This document shows, one piece after another, positions 46,404-58,869 of a stretch of 64,000 nucleotides of DNA; the stretch's first letter is position 1; each line of letters begins with the position of its first letter. Location of the stretch: assembly GCA_964020975.1 (NCBI GenBank), contig OZ026618.1, positions 37,877,402-37,941,401 on the forward strand. The letters run 5' to 3'. Below the pieces are notes generated by a model. The model saw nothing but the letters and a program-made list of their open reading frames with translations, was not told the DNA's origin and did no database searches. This stretch comes from Hermodice carunculata (lineage: Eukaryota > Annelida > Polychaeta > Eunicida > Amphinomidae). Made by a program: the position numbers and the translations under genes.

Positions 46404-49400
46404 GTTGTGTTGGCATGATTACTGAGATTTATGTTGACAAACTACTGTTGGACAGCGAATTTACACTTGAATTAATTACATTTAATGACGCTGAGCCCAA
46501 TATGGTCAACATTTAATGATTCTTGTTCATTATGATATGTCAACCATTCAGAATATTGTATGGCAAACAATTATGTGTATGAACACTAATGATAACTATT
46601 GTTATCGGGAAGCAAATAATTTATGTGTTAACTTACTAATGTGCTAACTTTATGCTGAATTACAAACATTTTTAGGAAGGACATATTGAATTAATTAAAA
46701 AAGAAACAACAAAATCCTTCGCAAGTTTGAGCCCCCCCCCCCCCCCCCCAATGTCAAGGAAACGTTTTGAGTTGAATGTAACTGCAGCCCATAGCATCCA
46801 AATGGCTTGGTCTGTCGATTTGAAATTACACCTCGCGGTATGCCCAGACACAAGGTTGTGTAGCATGGCGGCTATGGAATTTGTTTCTGCAAGGTGTATG
46901 TGCCTTGACCCCCATGATATTACTATCATCGTTTGGTTTCCGGCAAAACTCTTAATTACCATGACATATTAGTATAAATGTGTGAGTGTATGTATACTAA
47001 TGAAAATGTATCTTAAAAACCTTTGGTCAGATCCTCCTAAGTGAGTACCTTCTACTTCTTTGCCAGATGGTACTATAATAATGCTTCAACTTTTCTTTTC
47101 GTTTGCGCACCCCTAAGACAGTCATACTTTTCTCTTTTCCACTTACCCATGGGAGACAGTGACGATCATTAATATATATGGGACATGGTCACGTTATATT
47201 TGACGTGACGTGCAACGCAATTCCGAGTGACATAATCAGGTTGTTTCTGCTAACTATTAGTAATGTGGACATCCTATCACTCCGTGGCCAAGTCAAGTCA
47301 TATTGTAACAGGATGGAAGTATGGCGCATTGCTCCAGGGTGTTGATATCTTTCAGGTGCAGTGTCAGTACTGGTGGTCCCCCAGTTCCAGTTCAGGCGGG
47401 ACCATAAAATTTTATAGTCCTGTTGAAAATGAAAACGTTGCGGTAAGTATGTTTGTATGATATGATGGCTCTGTCATAAATGAGAACTTGGCCGTAGGCG
47501 CATGGGTATGTTAGATAGTAAGAGAACGTTGTTTATCAAGTACCTTGTGATTACGGAGCATTGGTAGAAATTGCGTACTTAGCTATATTTGCAAATCTTG
47601 GGAATTTGCCTCTCAATTCGAAGGGATAACCGGAATAAACTGATGCGCATTACCTGGTTGCTGCGTCAGTATTACATTGTCAAAACTGCTTCAATTGTCA
47701 AATTGAGTTGAGACAGTATAATACTGGTGCGGCGACATACCAACATGCTTCAAGTCTGGGATCTACCCAATATCTGCTGCAATAACATTCTAAGAAGTAC
47801 TTCTGAAGGGGAATGTTTTCTCTTTCACGAGTGAAGTACCGCATGTCGGGAAAAACCAATGTTAGGATATTCCGTTATGATTTTGCAGAGGGGGCACCTT
47901 TTTGTTTTGTCTGTCATTGTCATTCATATCATATCAATTTTGTCACAGCAAATTTTCTCAAAGGGCGTTGGACCCGTTACACCTTTTATATAGAGCTTTT
48001 GTGACCCTTTGAATATGAGGCCTTTGGGGTCAAAATATTATTCACGTCATTAAAGAAGGGCTCAATCCTCTCTAAACGCTGCTGTGTCACGTTGAAAAAA
48101 ACAGATGTTTTCCCGGTGGTGCAAAACTCCATTCGCAATTTTAAAGGTCCATTTAAATATATCTCTGGAAAATGAGAAATGATTTGTGCTTGTCTTCAGT
48201 TATAATAGTAATAAATACACAACATTTTAACGTGTATTTTTCTACATGTCGGGTATATCTGTGTAATGATGAAAAATTTGTTATATCGATTTCAGTGTCA
48301 CATCAGTGCGCAAAGCAGTCAACCCTTTCGTTTGGACTGACAAGATTTAGCTTGTGAAAACAGCTCTTAATATACATGTTCCCAAACATCCACGTAAAAT
48401 GATTTCTCCCCAATGTTATAATATAAAGAGTATCACTGAAAGGAAGCGCTTTTACGAAGTTGAAATTCGCGAGAGGAGTAGCGGCGCATATAGCTCTTTC
48501 CCCTAAAATGAGGCATTTATCCGATCCTTTTGCCCTTTAATGGATGTAATAGGACCGGGTGTTGTCCTTTTCATATAAACTAAGGCAGGTATGTCGTGCT
48601 ACGTTTGCGAGCTGCATACCTTTATTTTCAATTGATTGATTCGAGATATATCATTATATAAATGGTTATAGACATCAGCACGTTACACAAGTGGCATCAT
48701 GTGGATGAAACTGACGATGACGTGAACGTCATACGTAACATTTATGAGCAAAGTTGTTTACTCTTGTTTACTCTTGGCCATATTGGCACTCTTCAAATGA
48801 CCTCTTATTTTTTAAGCATTATTAGTATACCATTTTGGGCATAATAGAGGTTGAGCTCCACATTTCTCGCATCATATTTATCATGGCGAGTTCTTATGGC
48901 AAGGTGCGTACATGAACTGTATTTCTACCATGAAGAGTGCAAAGTGATGATTATAAATCTCGGTCGACTTCTCGCGTCGAAGTCTCAGCCGATCAGATCA
49001 TCTACTATCTGATAGTAGGTCCATGATCAGATCAGCCATTTTGTATTACCAAATAACGATCTCATCTTGTCGATAATGCACAGTAATTTACTCTCAGTCA
49101 TGAAACTGGATCACACATGCACATACAGTTGGTTTTGTATCTTCTAGGTTCTATTCAGTTGAGAGGAATCTTGATCTATTTATGTTTCTATTTTGACAAA
49201 ATACCATCCATTGACCACTGGTTATGGGTGCCGTGGACTGAACTTCGGAGTTCCGAAGGCAAAGTGGTTACCACATTTTTATTGCCCGTCAGGGGGCGCA
49301 CATTAGAATAAAGATCCATAAGACCATCAGGATTAAAGCTGCGCTTGCTTTTTACAGCCGTTTAGTTATATTGTGGTTTCAGCTGACGTCACATTTCCCT

Positions 49401-49499
49401 GGATACCAATTATCCGCCATGTTGGAGGGTACGCGTGGAGTAAGTTACAGGCTACTAAGTACATGTTATACTGATTAACTGTGTGAACCTAGCTGCTGT
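46404..49499. other. no clear gene; poly-C at 46732-46750
   Basis: An open frame at 46727-46972 (plus) overlaps one at 46672-46962 (minus); neither is recognised. The single best gene-like signal is the exon candidate at 47356-47442. Region 48940-49060 has short palindromic words (GATCAGATCATC). The final 150 bases may include the left end of the THAP-DDE transposon. Confidence 0.4.
47356..47442 (+). other. candidate 87-bp internal exon
   Basis: TATCTTTCAG precedes it and GCGGTAAGTATG follows it: both good splice signals. Exactly 29 codons lie between, open in frame: VQCQYWWSPSSSSGGTIKFY then SPVENENVA. No partner exon or known domain was found, so it could be chance. Confidence 0.3.
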
Positions 49500-49521
49500 A
49501 GTTTTGTTATTGTCCTTCAAA

Positions 49522-51398
49522 ATGCCAAACTTCTGTTGTCTTTATGGATGTGCAAACACATCAAGCAGAGACAACAGATCATATAACAGAATCCCTGCCA
49601 TTATTACAAACCAGGGAGACAAAACCAAGGAAATTTCTGAACAAAGATGGCAACAATGGATATGTAATATAAACAGAAAAGCGTGGGAGCCCAGCCAGTA
49701 CGATCGAGTATGCTCAGATCTCTTTCATTGTGGTGCGTTTAATCTTGTTAACACTGTGTACATGTAGCTAATTAGTGAAAAATAAGAGTATATGAAAGAG
49801 AAGGTAATCCTTTAGTATTAAATGATAAAGTTCATGGATTTGCTGTGGTAGCTGCACAGGGGTATAGTACCACGTAATGAGATATCCTGACCTGTTAAAT
49901 GAAAAGTTCCAGATGCAGGAAGCTTGTCAAAATCTGTGTCATCCTAAAGTATCATGTTTAATACTGAAGTTATCGACAACATATTCTACTTTATAACTTT
50001 GCTGGTTAAACATGTGAATTGCAAGTAAACTTGCACAATACTACACGATTCACAATTCCACTGGTACTGGAATACACGTACATCGGACAACACTTACAGT
50101 TATTACTGATTTCATACAGATCTACTCAATGCCAAGAAAACCAAACTCACAAAATCAAGTAAAATAATACAATGCATTTATTGTAGCTCAGCATGGCAAC
50201 ATGCAATTTCATTTAGCAATTTTGTGCGTTCCAGGTAATAAAAACCTGCAAATTTGTATGACAGAACACATCCTGATTGGGCTCCAACTGTAAACGTGTG
50301 ACGCATTAAACCAGTGATGTCCTCAGATACTGGCATAGAACGGCACGAAAGACAACGAAAAAGGGGAAAAGAGGTAGCAAAGTTTACCTGTGGCAGAGGC
50401 TTTATTAAATTTGAAGTTACCACGAGTGGCAGCAACGACTTCAACCTTTGGGGAGCCAAAAGTGAATAAGAGCAACAGCACCCAAACAGATTTATCTGGA
50501 GAAGATATGAATCTTTTGAGAAAAGAACATTTAAATATCAAACAAAAAGTTTTTAGTCTAGAGCTAGTTGTCTAGTCTTTTAACTTTGTTGTGTCCGGGG
50601 GTGAAATTGAAAATAACTGTTTTCTCACCATTCCAGCAATTTACAGTATTTCTTATGCGTTTGAGACTGAATTTGCAAATACAAGACTTAGCATATCGCT
50701 TCAGTGTTTCCAGATCAACAATATCTTGCAGTTTTGCCTGCTGGCTTGATGACAGTTATGTAAGGTTAAAACACCTTGTTCTAGGGCCTGGCAGAAACGC
50801 TCTACAGAAAACAATGCCTTTATCATTCACGAAACATTTTTAAAATAGGGTAGCGGTCATAATTGACTGCTTTGAAGCGTTCACAGACAGGCTTTCTAAT
50901 CTCCTGGCAAGAGCACAAACATGGTCCTCCTACAAACATCACAATGCAATTAAGTTTTTAATAGGGATCACCACACAGGGTGTAATTTCTTTCATATCTA
51001 AAGCTTGGGGTGGTATAGTAAGTGACAAAAAACTAACAGAAAATTGTGGCTTTCTTGATCACCTCTTGCCAGGAGATTTGATATTAGCAGACAGGGGATT
51101 CGACATTGCAGAAACTGTAGGGCTACACTGTGCAGAAGTTAAAATTCCTGCTTTCACAAAAGGTAAAAAGCAGTTATCTGGTTTAGATATTGAAAGTACA
51201 AGGCGGATAGCAAATGTTAGAATACACGTGGAACGTGTAATTGGTAATGTGCGACAAAAATACCAGGTATTGGGGTGTACACTTCCATTGGAGTATATCT
51301 CCAACAAAGACTCATCAGGCCTTACTCAAATAGATAAATTAGTTCATGTCTGTTGTGCTTTGACCAATGTGTCAGACTCTGTTGTGCCAGTAAATTGA
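49522..51398 (+). mobile_element. THAP-HTH-DDE transposon, ISL2EU/Harbinger type
   Basis: A DNA transposase in pieces. THAP domain from ATG 49522: FCCLYGCANTS...WQQWICNINR...SQYDRVCSDLF; the zinc-binding His expected after CSD is Leu. Next, 50390-50575: NSTQTDLSGEDMNLLRKEHL, a linker and coiled-coil stretch. Then 50568-50840: MRLRLNLQIQDLAYRFSVSR, a DNA-binding helix-turn-helix (HTH_Tnp_4). Then the DDE_Tnp_4 core: VAVIIDCFE (Asp 1, 50862), [34 protein letters not shown] (Asp 2, about 51090) and [20 protein letters not shown] (Glu, about 51235). Breaks: a TAA at 50841 in the HTH-DDE frame, a frame change near 50580, and the THAP to linker gap 49735-50389, which may be an intron. The family cuts and pastes DNA; its YqaJ nuclease partner, if ISL2EU, is not seen. 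Confidence 0.85.
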
Positions 51399-51699
51399 TA
51401 ACAGTTGCCAGGGAGCACTTTATATCTAAGCCCCCCCCCCCCACGACCTAAAGTGTATACAGAAATTAATGCAAATGAATTATTTATACCTTTCTTTAAA
51501 TATCATTATAATTGATGTCATTCTGCTGTGGTTAGCAACTGTCATGTTACCCACCAGAACAGTTATAAAAAGAGAAGAAACCATATATTGTTCTTCTAAC
51601 TGTGGTAAGCAAATGGCATGCTACCCGTAAAAGTACATGTAGGAAGAATAAAGAGGGGATATATATAATTTATGTACAGCAACTGGTGTAACACACATG
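51399..51699. other. transposon 3' flank, poly-C at 51431-51442
   Basis: Likely holds the right end of the THAP-DDE transposon, which I could not fix because no matching left end was found. Confidence 0.4.
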
Positions 51700-51701
51700 T
51701 A

Positions 51702-51879
51702 CACTGAAACCTGTCTAACAGGGACACCATTAGTTCTGAGACAAGAATGTCCCCACAAGAGATGTCCATATTATCAAGGTGTAGTTACTTAGAAATAAAT
51801 GTATTAGGTTCTGGGGAAAACAGTCCCATATAAGCAGGTGTCCCTCTTATCGACATGCCCCTATTGACTGGTTTCACTG
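51702..51879. mobile_element. 178-bp TA-flanked MITE, mariner type
   Basis: Ends CACTGAAACC (51702-51711) and GGTTTCACTG (51870-51879) are near-perfect inverted repeats, each flanked by TA (51700-51701 and 51880-51881). Subterminal GGGACACC/GGTGTCCC words are also inverted. The CAGTGAAACC end is a widespread mariner-like MITE type. Confidence 0.85.
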
Positions 51880-51985
51880 TATACGGCTCTATATTCAAAT
51901 TGAATTTTGAATAAAATTTTACCCTGATACACTAAGGCTTGCAGCTGCCATGGGCTATCACAGTAGTAAGAGCTTTAATAGTGAT

Positions 51986-52027
<42 letters not shown>

Positions 52028-53455
52028 TTTTATTACAGACTTACAATTTACATAAAGCATGAATTTTTGGTGTGCTGCAAAAATCCATGTATATTGTGAC
52101 TTTTTACAATTTTTAAACAGACAAGTTTCTATATAATAGGCATTGAACTTACGATTTGAATGGATGTGATATGTTTTGTGGGTTTTTTTTCAATTTCCAG
52201 ATTGTCTTTGAAGTCTCTTAAAGTCCCATGTATCAGCTACCTTTTCTTCAACAGAAACATCGAAACTTTCCTCATCATATATTAAAATGTGAATACTTTG
52301 AAATTGATACTGATGGGATGCATGCTATTTTAAAAGTGACTTTATGGATAGGAGATATTCCTGTATATTGGTTTATTCTGAAATTATGTGTTCTACTTTG
52401 CCTGGAAATCTATGATATTCAATTTCTATTTCAGCAGCATGACAGACTTTTTTGTGAAGTTATAGCTGCCAACTACTATTCCAGTAATAATATAACTGTT
52501 ATCGTGTTTATAAGTAGTTTCTTCTTGTAGCTGTTTAATTTTGTCCTTGACAAAATTCCCAATGGCATCAATTTTACATCCTGACTTGATGTGTGCAGCA
52601 CTGACATGCCAAGTGTTTCTGCGGATTTTGCAGCAGATAATCTTGTACGCGTGCTCCTCTGGAATCTGCACCAAACATTATATGCTTCATTCTCTGAAAT
52701 GAAAGAGTACAGTCATAACACTACAATGCCTTAATGGGTCCTGCTCAGGATCTTAAAGTCTCAATCTATCTATTTCTCTGTCGTATCTTCACACAGATTT
52801 AGAGAAACTTGTCAATGTTAATTCTTCAATATACTTTAATGAAATTATATCTATAGTAAGGACACATTTTCTCAGAACCCTATCTGTCTGTCAGTCAACC
52901 TACCTACCTACCCAGCTACCTACAAATCTGGCTTTGTTAATAATGGACATATCACACACCAAAGGTCGGATATTGTGATAGAAACAAACACATATTTGGA
53001 TATATTGTTCCTCAAACACCCCCAAGTGAATAAATTTGTTATTATTATTATTATTATTATCATCATCATCATCATCATTATTATTATTATTATTATTATT
53101 ATTGTGTGATTCGAAGATCTTATTTTAATGTAATCTTTTGATTAATATGTATGCATGCATTATATATTGCAAGCAGGACAATCTACTTCATACATGTAGG
53201 CCTATCTTCAAATTTCGACTTTTTCCGAAAGCAGTGCTTTTATTCTATGTTATTATATCTCTGACCAATAAAGGACCACTTGTTTATATTTTCCCTGTGG
53301 ATGGTATTCTCTCTGAACAGGCCACTATTTTATCATTAGTTATATTTAATTTGTAATGATCTTAGAGAGCAGTTAGCAAGAGTCATAATTGCCTTTTTGA
53401 GATCTGTTTATATATACATGGGTTCACTGCATCATGCAGTGTGAAAAGGGGAGTA
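51880..53455. other. no gene seen; microsatellites
   Basis: (ATC)n at 51986-52028 and (ATT)n(ATC)n(ATT)n at 53037-53104. The open frames 52228-52530 (plus) and 52426-52674 (minus) overlap and lack motifs. A perfect 8-bp hairpin CACTGCAT-C-ATGCAGTG lies at 53424-53440, just outside the Helitron end. Confidence 0.5.
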
Positions 53456-53521
53456 CTAGATCATGCAAGAACCCTGTGGAAGTTTCAGTGTTGAGTACTT
53501 TACACTAAAATTTCTACAGGG
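53456..53521 (-). terminator. Helitron 3' terminus: hairpin plus CTAG
   Basis: On the minus strand a 19-bp imperfect stem (arms 53503-53521 and 53472-53490, three transition mismatches, 12-base loop) is followed by a 12-base spacer and then CTAG with T as the next host base. Helitrons end in CTRR about 10-12 bases after a hairpin and insert between A and T, so all three features agree. The stem is longer than usual. Confidence 0.65.
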
Positions 53522-53675
53522 TTCAGCCTTCACCACCATGCATATGTATGTGTAAATTGATGTTATCCATGTAATTGGGAAACAAATCAACAAAACTGAG
53601 TGGGTAAGCGATTACCATATCACAGACTATTAGTCAGATATTGTGATGGTATTTTAGGAAGAAGGTGTGGAAATG

Positions 53676-55491
53676 TTATTCCTCATGTATATATGAATAT
53701 CTGTGTAATTGATTCAAAATAGAATTAAAATAGTTTACATTGTCCGAATCTGCATACAGTTGCTTTGTGTGTTTAGACATGTCTGCAATTCTGTGAATTT
53801 CTTTTGCTCTTGCTCTTGTTGTTATAGTGTTTACCGCATGACATAATCTGTCTTCATTTATTAGTATGTGTGGATGCCATGCAAAGTGTGGGTCCTCTGC
53901 AGTGTGCCCAGCAGTTTTTGCACGTGACAAGGCAACAAATAAAGCACCTGGATTTCTGGACTCAAAATTCCTTGTGCCTGGATGTATGATGATGTACCGA
54001 TTGCTTTCTCCTTGTCCAATGGTCATCCCGTGACAACGATGGATGGTGGTACCCCAAACAAGTCTTTATGGAATTTGTTTCCTTTTGCAACTATAACAAT
54101 TACAGTCCAAATGTCGTTCTACTGGTACCACTGGTACGATTTTGGCTTTTAAATCCATGAATGCTGGGCCACTGCATTTATAAAACTCAACCCTGACAAC
54201 ATCTGGAAGTGAATCTTTGGGGCATTTTCCATTGAAATATATTTTGTCAACCACTGTGCCCATGGATCTATTGAAAAGCCCAAAGTTTACATTAACATTT
54301 ACACTTAACATTACTTTGGCTCCTCTGCATAAATACAGATCATGCACTACGCCACCAGCCATGCCACTTGATGAACGTTTTGAATGGATTCCCTGTGTAA
54401 TGGCAGTGTTTTTTGCTATTGAAGACACTTTATTGGCTTCTAAAAGTTGGGCCTTATTGTGGTTCCATTCTTCATCGTGTGTTGAAAAAACAAAAAGGCC
54501 ATATGTATGCATTCTTTGAAGTAATTCATTGCCATGCGATACTCTTAATCTATCCCACTGGAACTATTGCAACCATGATGCTTGTTTTTTGTAGTTATGT
54601 ATTCTCTCATTGACAGTAATGTATCATTTAGCTGTTCCTGGTCATTGTCTTGATGAATGATAGTGCTGAGTGTCACTGCATGCCTAAACTCTTGCCACAC
54701 CAGTGAGCCATGTATAGCTGCAGGGGATTTTCTAGAGCAATGGTAGACTGGTGAATCGCAAACTGGTGGAAACTGTACATCATCTCCTAAAAAATCAACT
54801 ACAGGTATGCCACCCCATTAAGCTGATGCATTGGAGCCTTTGTTCATTCCATATCTGCACATGTACTCCATCCAGCCTAAGGTTGAACATCCAACCGGTG
54901 AACGCTCATCAACTAAAAACACAACAACACCGTGACAGTTTTTTGTAGTTGTTCTGCTGCAGATCCATTAGATGGGGACATTTCATGTGTTACTTTGGCT
55001 CCTGTAGGAAGCTTTAAAAAGCTATGGATTGTCACTCCTGATATAAGGTTTGCACTGTTTCCAGTGGGACAGACAACCTGCACAGCTTTGTTCTTGTTAA
55101 AAAGCTGTCTAACAGAATGAACTAGGCATTTTACCAGGAAAATCTTGCCTGATCCAGCAGTTCCTGCAATGATTAAGCGTAATGGTTCAGTGGTTGCTTG
55201 ATTTTCCACGTTCTTAAACAAAGTACTCATGATAAAAAAGTAAGCACATTTCTGATCTTGATTCATGGATGGAGGGCATACATCAGGGAGAATAACATCA
55301 TTATCTTCATGCAATGACAGTTCATTTATACTTTCTAAGAAATGGAGTCCAGTACCTGTTGGAGTATTATAGGATGTGGTACTCCAGTCATATTCTGAGC
55401 CTCCATCATCATACTGAAATTCAGATGTGAAGTCTTCATAGAATGCATTTGGCTGAATAAGATCAATCCAGTCTGGTTGTTGAGCATCCAA
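53676..55491 (-). pseudogene. Helitron Pif1-like helicase region
   Basis: The 5'-3' helicase part that unwinds donor DNA. 54913-55491 holds MNQDQKCAYFFIM and the Walker A loop IIAGTAGSGKIFLVKCL, where the usual Ser/Thr after Lys is Ile, then CPTGNSANLISGVTIHSFLK. 54750-54910 has the next motifs in worn form (LVDERSP, GDDVQFPPVCD). 54066-54512 has LYLCRGAKVMLSVNVNVNFG (typical of motif IV-V). 53676-54026 ends with GALFVALSRAKT, the conserved helicase VI box. The Walker A change and the broken frame mean this copy has no helicase activity. Confidence 0.88.
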
Positions 55492-55535
55492 GTCTTCACG
55501 TTCAGATGGTGAATCTTCAATGTCTGGTTCTGCGG

Positions 55536-57237
55536 TTACATGGCTTCTTTTTTTGCTCCTTCAATATCTGCTTTTACAAAATTGGGAAAGTGGTCAGTTG
55601 TCAAAAATGTTTCGATTATTTCAGTCCATTTATTGTTGTCACCGTTTATATCTTGTATTTTCCGCCAGTTTGGCCAATGGAGCAGTAACATGGTCCTACA
55701 AAAATCTTCTGTCAGGGGCCAAGAGGCTCTAATAGTCCCACTTATCACAGGTACTTTGCCAGTTTTGCATAGGAATCCATACCACGAACTGTTGTCCCTG
55801 TCTGGACGATTTAAATACTTATCAAGTGGTGTGCATCTAGTCAAGGTAGATCCAGTACGCTCTAATACTCTTGATCCAGACAAACTGACTCATTGAAACT
55901 GACTACTGCATCTACATAGTGGCAGACAGGAGAGTTCATAAGCAGCATTCACACTAGATATGTCCCGTTTTACTGTGTTCTATAGTAATTTTGTACATAA
56001 ATATTTGACATCTGCCCCAGTGGATTCATCAGCTGAACTGACCATATCATTGAATAAATCAGCAACAGCTCCAGTTGGCTGATTTCCTTTGCAAGCATTT
56101 CCACACACATACTTTTCAGTGGCAATTATGTCGTCAACTGATGGAATTTGAGGATTACTTTTTGATAGGATGATGGAAATATCCCAATTTGCTCGCCAAT
56201 CTTGTGTATGGTATTGGGAATGTTTCACTAACATGGGATGGTCCCTTTCCATTTCTAATCTCATTGATCCATTAATATCTTTAACAATTGCTGGGGATGC
56301 CCATCATGATTTTCCTGGGTTACCATTGGTGCCAAGTTCCACTCTGCATGATTTCTCTCCTTGCTTGGATATGGTTAGACAATAGTCAGAACACCTATGT
56401 ATGTTGATTCTATTGGTAAGTAAAAGATGGTCTTCTAGGATCATGTCTTGTGATTCGCTTGCATCCATCAACAGTTTGACTAGAGGATTTGCTTCTTCCG
56501 GAGGTGCAGGAGCAGATCCTTGAGGTTGGGGCCAGAGATCTTTTCTTGGTTTACCTTGTTGGTCTTTTCCAGCTGGATGTGATGCAGTCATACCAAACAC
56601 TGGTTTCTCCTAATCTGACAATTCGATGGCACAGTCCTCAAGTGACAATCCCCTTTGAAGTGCACTATACAGCAAATTATATGGCTCCCTGTCAGCTCTC
56701 CAACAAAGGCCATGCCAATGAATCTTCCCTCTGGATTTGGCAAATTCTTGTCGATACCAGTAAGCATCCACACCAAACACAAGACCCATTACTTCTTTGA
56801 AATAACACTGAAATTGCAGATCAAAGTAGTGGCCAACAACATGAGTGTTTTTTTTTTTTTTTTTTTTTTTTTGTAATACAGAAAAGGGAGTATTTCTGTG
56901 ACTGAGATCAACTTCTGTACCTGATGTTTCTGGGGTGTATAAGGCCAACAATCTTCTAAGTGCCTTAAAATGAAACTCTGCACAACTGCCAGTGGTAAAG
57001 AAAGATGGAAGTCATTTACCTTCATTTATTTGGAATTGTATGAGACTGCAAATCTTTTGATCCCTGTGCCCAGTACTGGACACTGCCACGTAAACAAGCT
57101 CCAAAATATAGAATCTTTTCTGCAACGGATTTGTCTCCACGTGCAATGTTCTCTCTTAAATCTGAAACTGACAGATGATCTTCTCCCAGCTGTTGCTTCA
57201 CAATGAAAGAACTTTGTTCCAATGTGCGTTTCCGCAT
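55536..57237 (-). pseudogene. Helitron Rep (HUH nuclease) region
   Basis: 57022-57237 has MRKRTLEQSSFIVKQQLGED and LRGSVQYWAQGSKDL. 56610-56951 has HYFDLQFQCYFKEVMGLVFG, YWYRQEFAKSRGKIHWHGL: the HUH metal-binding pair is His-Trp-His. 56304-56600 has MFGMTASHPAGKD, then NIHRCSDYCLTI, a Cys/His cluster. 55980-56264 has RDHPMLVKHS, DWRANWDIS and the catalytic-Tyr block EKYVCGNACKGN, where the second tyrosine position expected (YxxGY) is Asn. 55536-55883 continues SLSGSRVLE, KYLNRPD and GKVPVISG. The single remaining Tyr plus frame breaks would stop rolling-circle cleavage. Confidence 0.88.
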
Positions 57238-58722
57238 AATAATATTATGGACAATGAATTTGAAGTACTTATGTTGTGCAAAACGACCATCACTGTACGA
57301 GATAAGATGATCAGCCCATTCTGATAGTGAGTGGCATGTACATGGACGGTTAATGCTGAAGTCACAAGTTCCCTAAGGGAATAAACTAGGGAATGCAAGT
57401 GTGAAAAAATGGTTGTGGTTAATTCTGATATTGGAGTGGAACCACGATTGGGCCATGGAATTGTTGCAATGTTTCTTTTAACAGTAACTGACTCATGTTC
57501 AGTTCTGAATGCATCATCCAGTTCTTTCTGAACGTCTGATTGAATATCAATACAGGGCTTAGGTAATGTAACACATGAAACTGCTTCACCATCAGTATCT
57601 CCTGGGTCAACTAGTTCTGGAGTGGGGCCTTGGTCACTGTTTTTGGACACAGAATCTACCTCAACTGTATGTGTGCATAGTGGAGCATTTTCTGGAAGTT
57701 GATTTAGTCTTTCTTGGCTTATTGTTATGTCAAAATAAGCAGAGTTATTGTTCTTCAACCAAAAAAAGTGCAGCTTCAACAGTATGTCACCAAACACTAA
57801 ATTCTTTACTGGTGTCATTTCTGCCCCTCTTGTGCACCCGTATTATGTTTATCTTTGATGGAAGTTTGGGAAGTATTCGTGCTGGCTCATTTATTTTGTG
57901 TGGGAATGTCGCACAATGATCATTTGCTGAAAGTCCACCATGCTTCATCATATGTATTTGGATAGCTGGTGAAATTCTACAAATTAACTGTTCTTCAACA
58001 ACAATTAAACATGAAAGTTCGTTTGGCACTGATCCAGGGTCCATATTGTTTTCTGCTGAAAACATTTCAACTGTATTTTTGTCTAGAGCACACCAGAGAC
58101 AGGTAGTTGCTGATGACATTGTCATGTTGAGTCTGCGCTCCTTGCAAATCTCACAAAATGTGAATTTATATGACATCTGTTTTAATTCAAAGGACCTGAT
58201 TGCATCCATGGCCTTATTATATTGCTCATAGGATGTCAGAGGTGGGGGATTTGGTAGGTCATTTATATCAACATTCAGTGTTGCCTTTGTTTTCTTTATA
58301 TTGCGAGTGTTTCTGCGTTTTCTTAAAACCGCAGCATCTTTGGTTTCATCAATAATGGGAGGTTCAAAAGGAAGACCAAGCGTTGTACATTTCAAGAACA
58401 GATCTGCTTCTGTAGTAGAATAATTTTCATGAGTAAGAAGCACTTTAGGAGACCTGGTAACACCTTGATTTCCAAATATATTTTTCCTCTGTGACATGCT
58501 GTTTATTTTACCTCTTTCTTTTGATTTGTCATTGGATGGTTGTTTTGGTAACAATATCATTTTTGTTTTTTGCTCTTGGACTTCTGATATGCATTTTTTC
58601 TTTGAACTTGTCGTTTTATTGGTATTCTTTCCAGGAGAATCATCTGTATGTTTTCTTTTAACCTTGTTTACCTGGCTGTTAGTTCCTACTCTACCTTTTT
58701 GGGGGTTTAGTAGAATTTTCAT
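57198..58722 (-). pseudogene. Helitron DUF6570 and N-terminal Rep region
   Basis: 58722-57787 is a 311-codon frame. Its first 100 residues are Lys/Ser-rich and probably disordered; then FCEICKERRLN and CLWCALDKNTVEMFS (two CxxC pairs), NNMDPGSVPNELSCLIVVEE and QLICRISPAIQIHMMKHGG: the DUF6570 domain found before Rep in animal Helitrons. 57198-57818 follows in an overlapping frame with LKLHFFWLKNNNSAYFDITI, LPENAPL and WPNRGSTPISELTTTIF. No function beyond probable DNA or zinc binding can be given. Confidence 0.85.
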
Positions 58723-58869
58723 GTTTTGTTTCCTGTAAATGCCTGCCTATTTTATCTTTTGATTTTCTATTTAATGGCTGGGAGACATTAGTAGGCCTAT
58801 CATGTTTCCCTTTTTTCTTTTGACTGTGTGCCACTGGGTGCATGCTGTACATCTCTGTTGTTTGTTTTG

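Noticed and set aside
46672-46972. Overlapping 96- and 81-codon frames
   Set aside because: Both run through a poly-C tract and have no recognised domain.
54217-54613. Plus-strand frames in the Helitron
   Set aside because: Antisense shadows of the helicase coding region.
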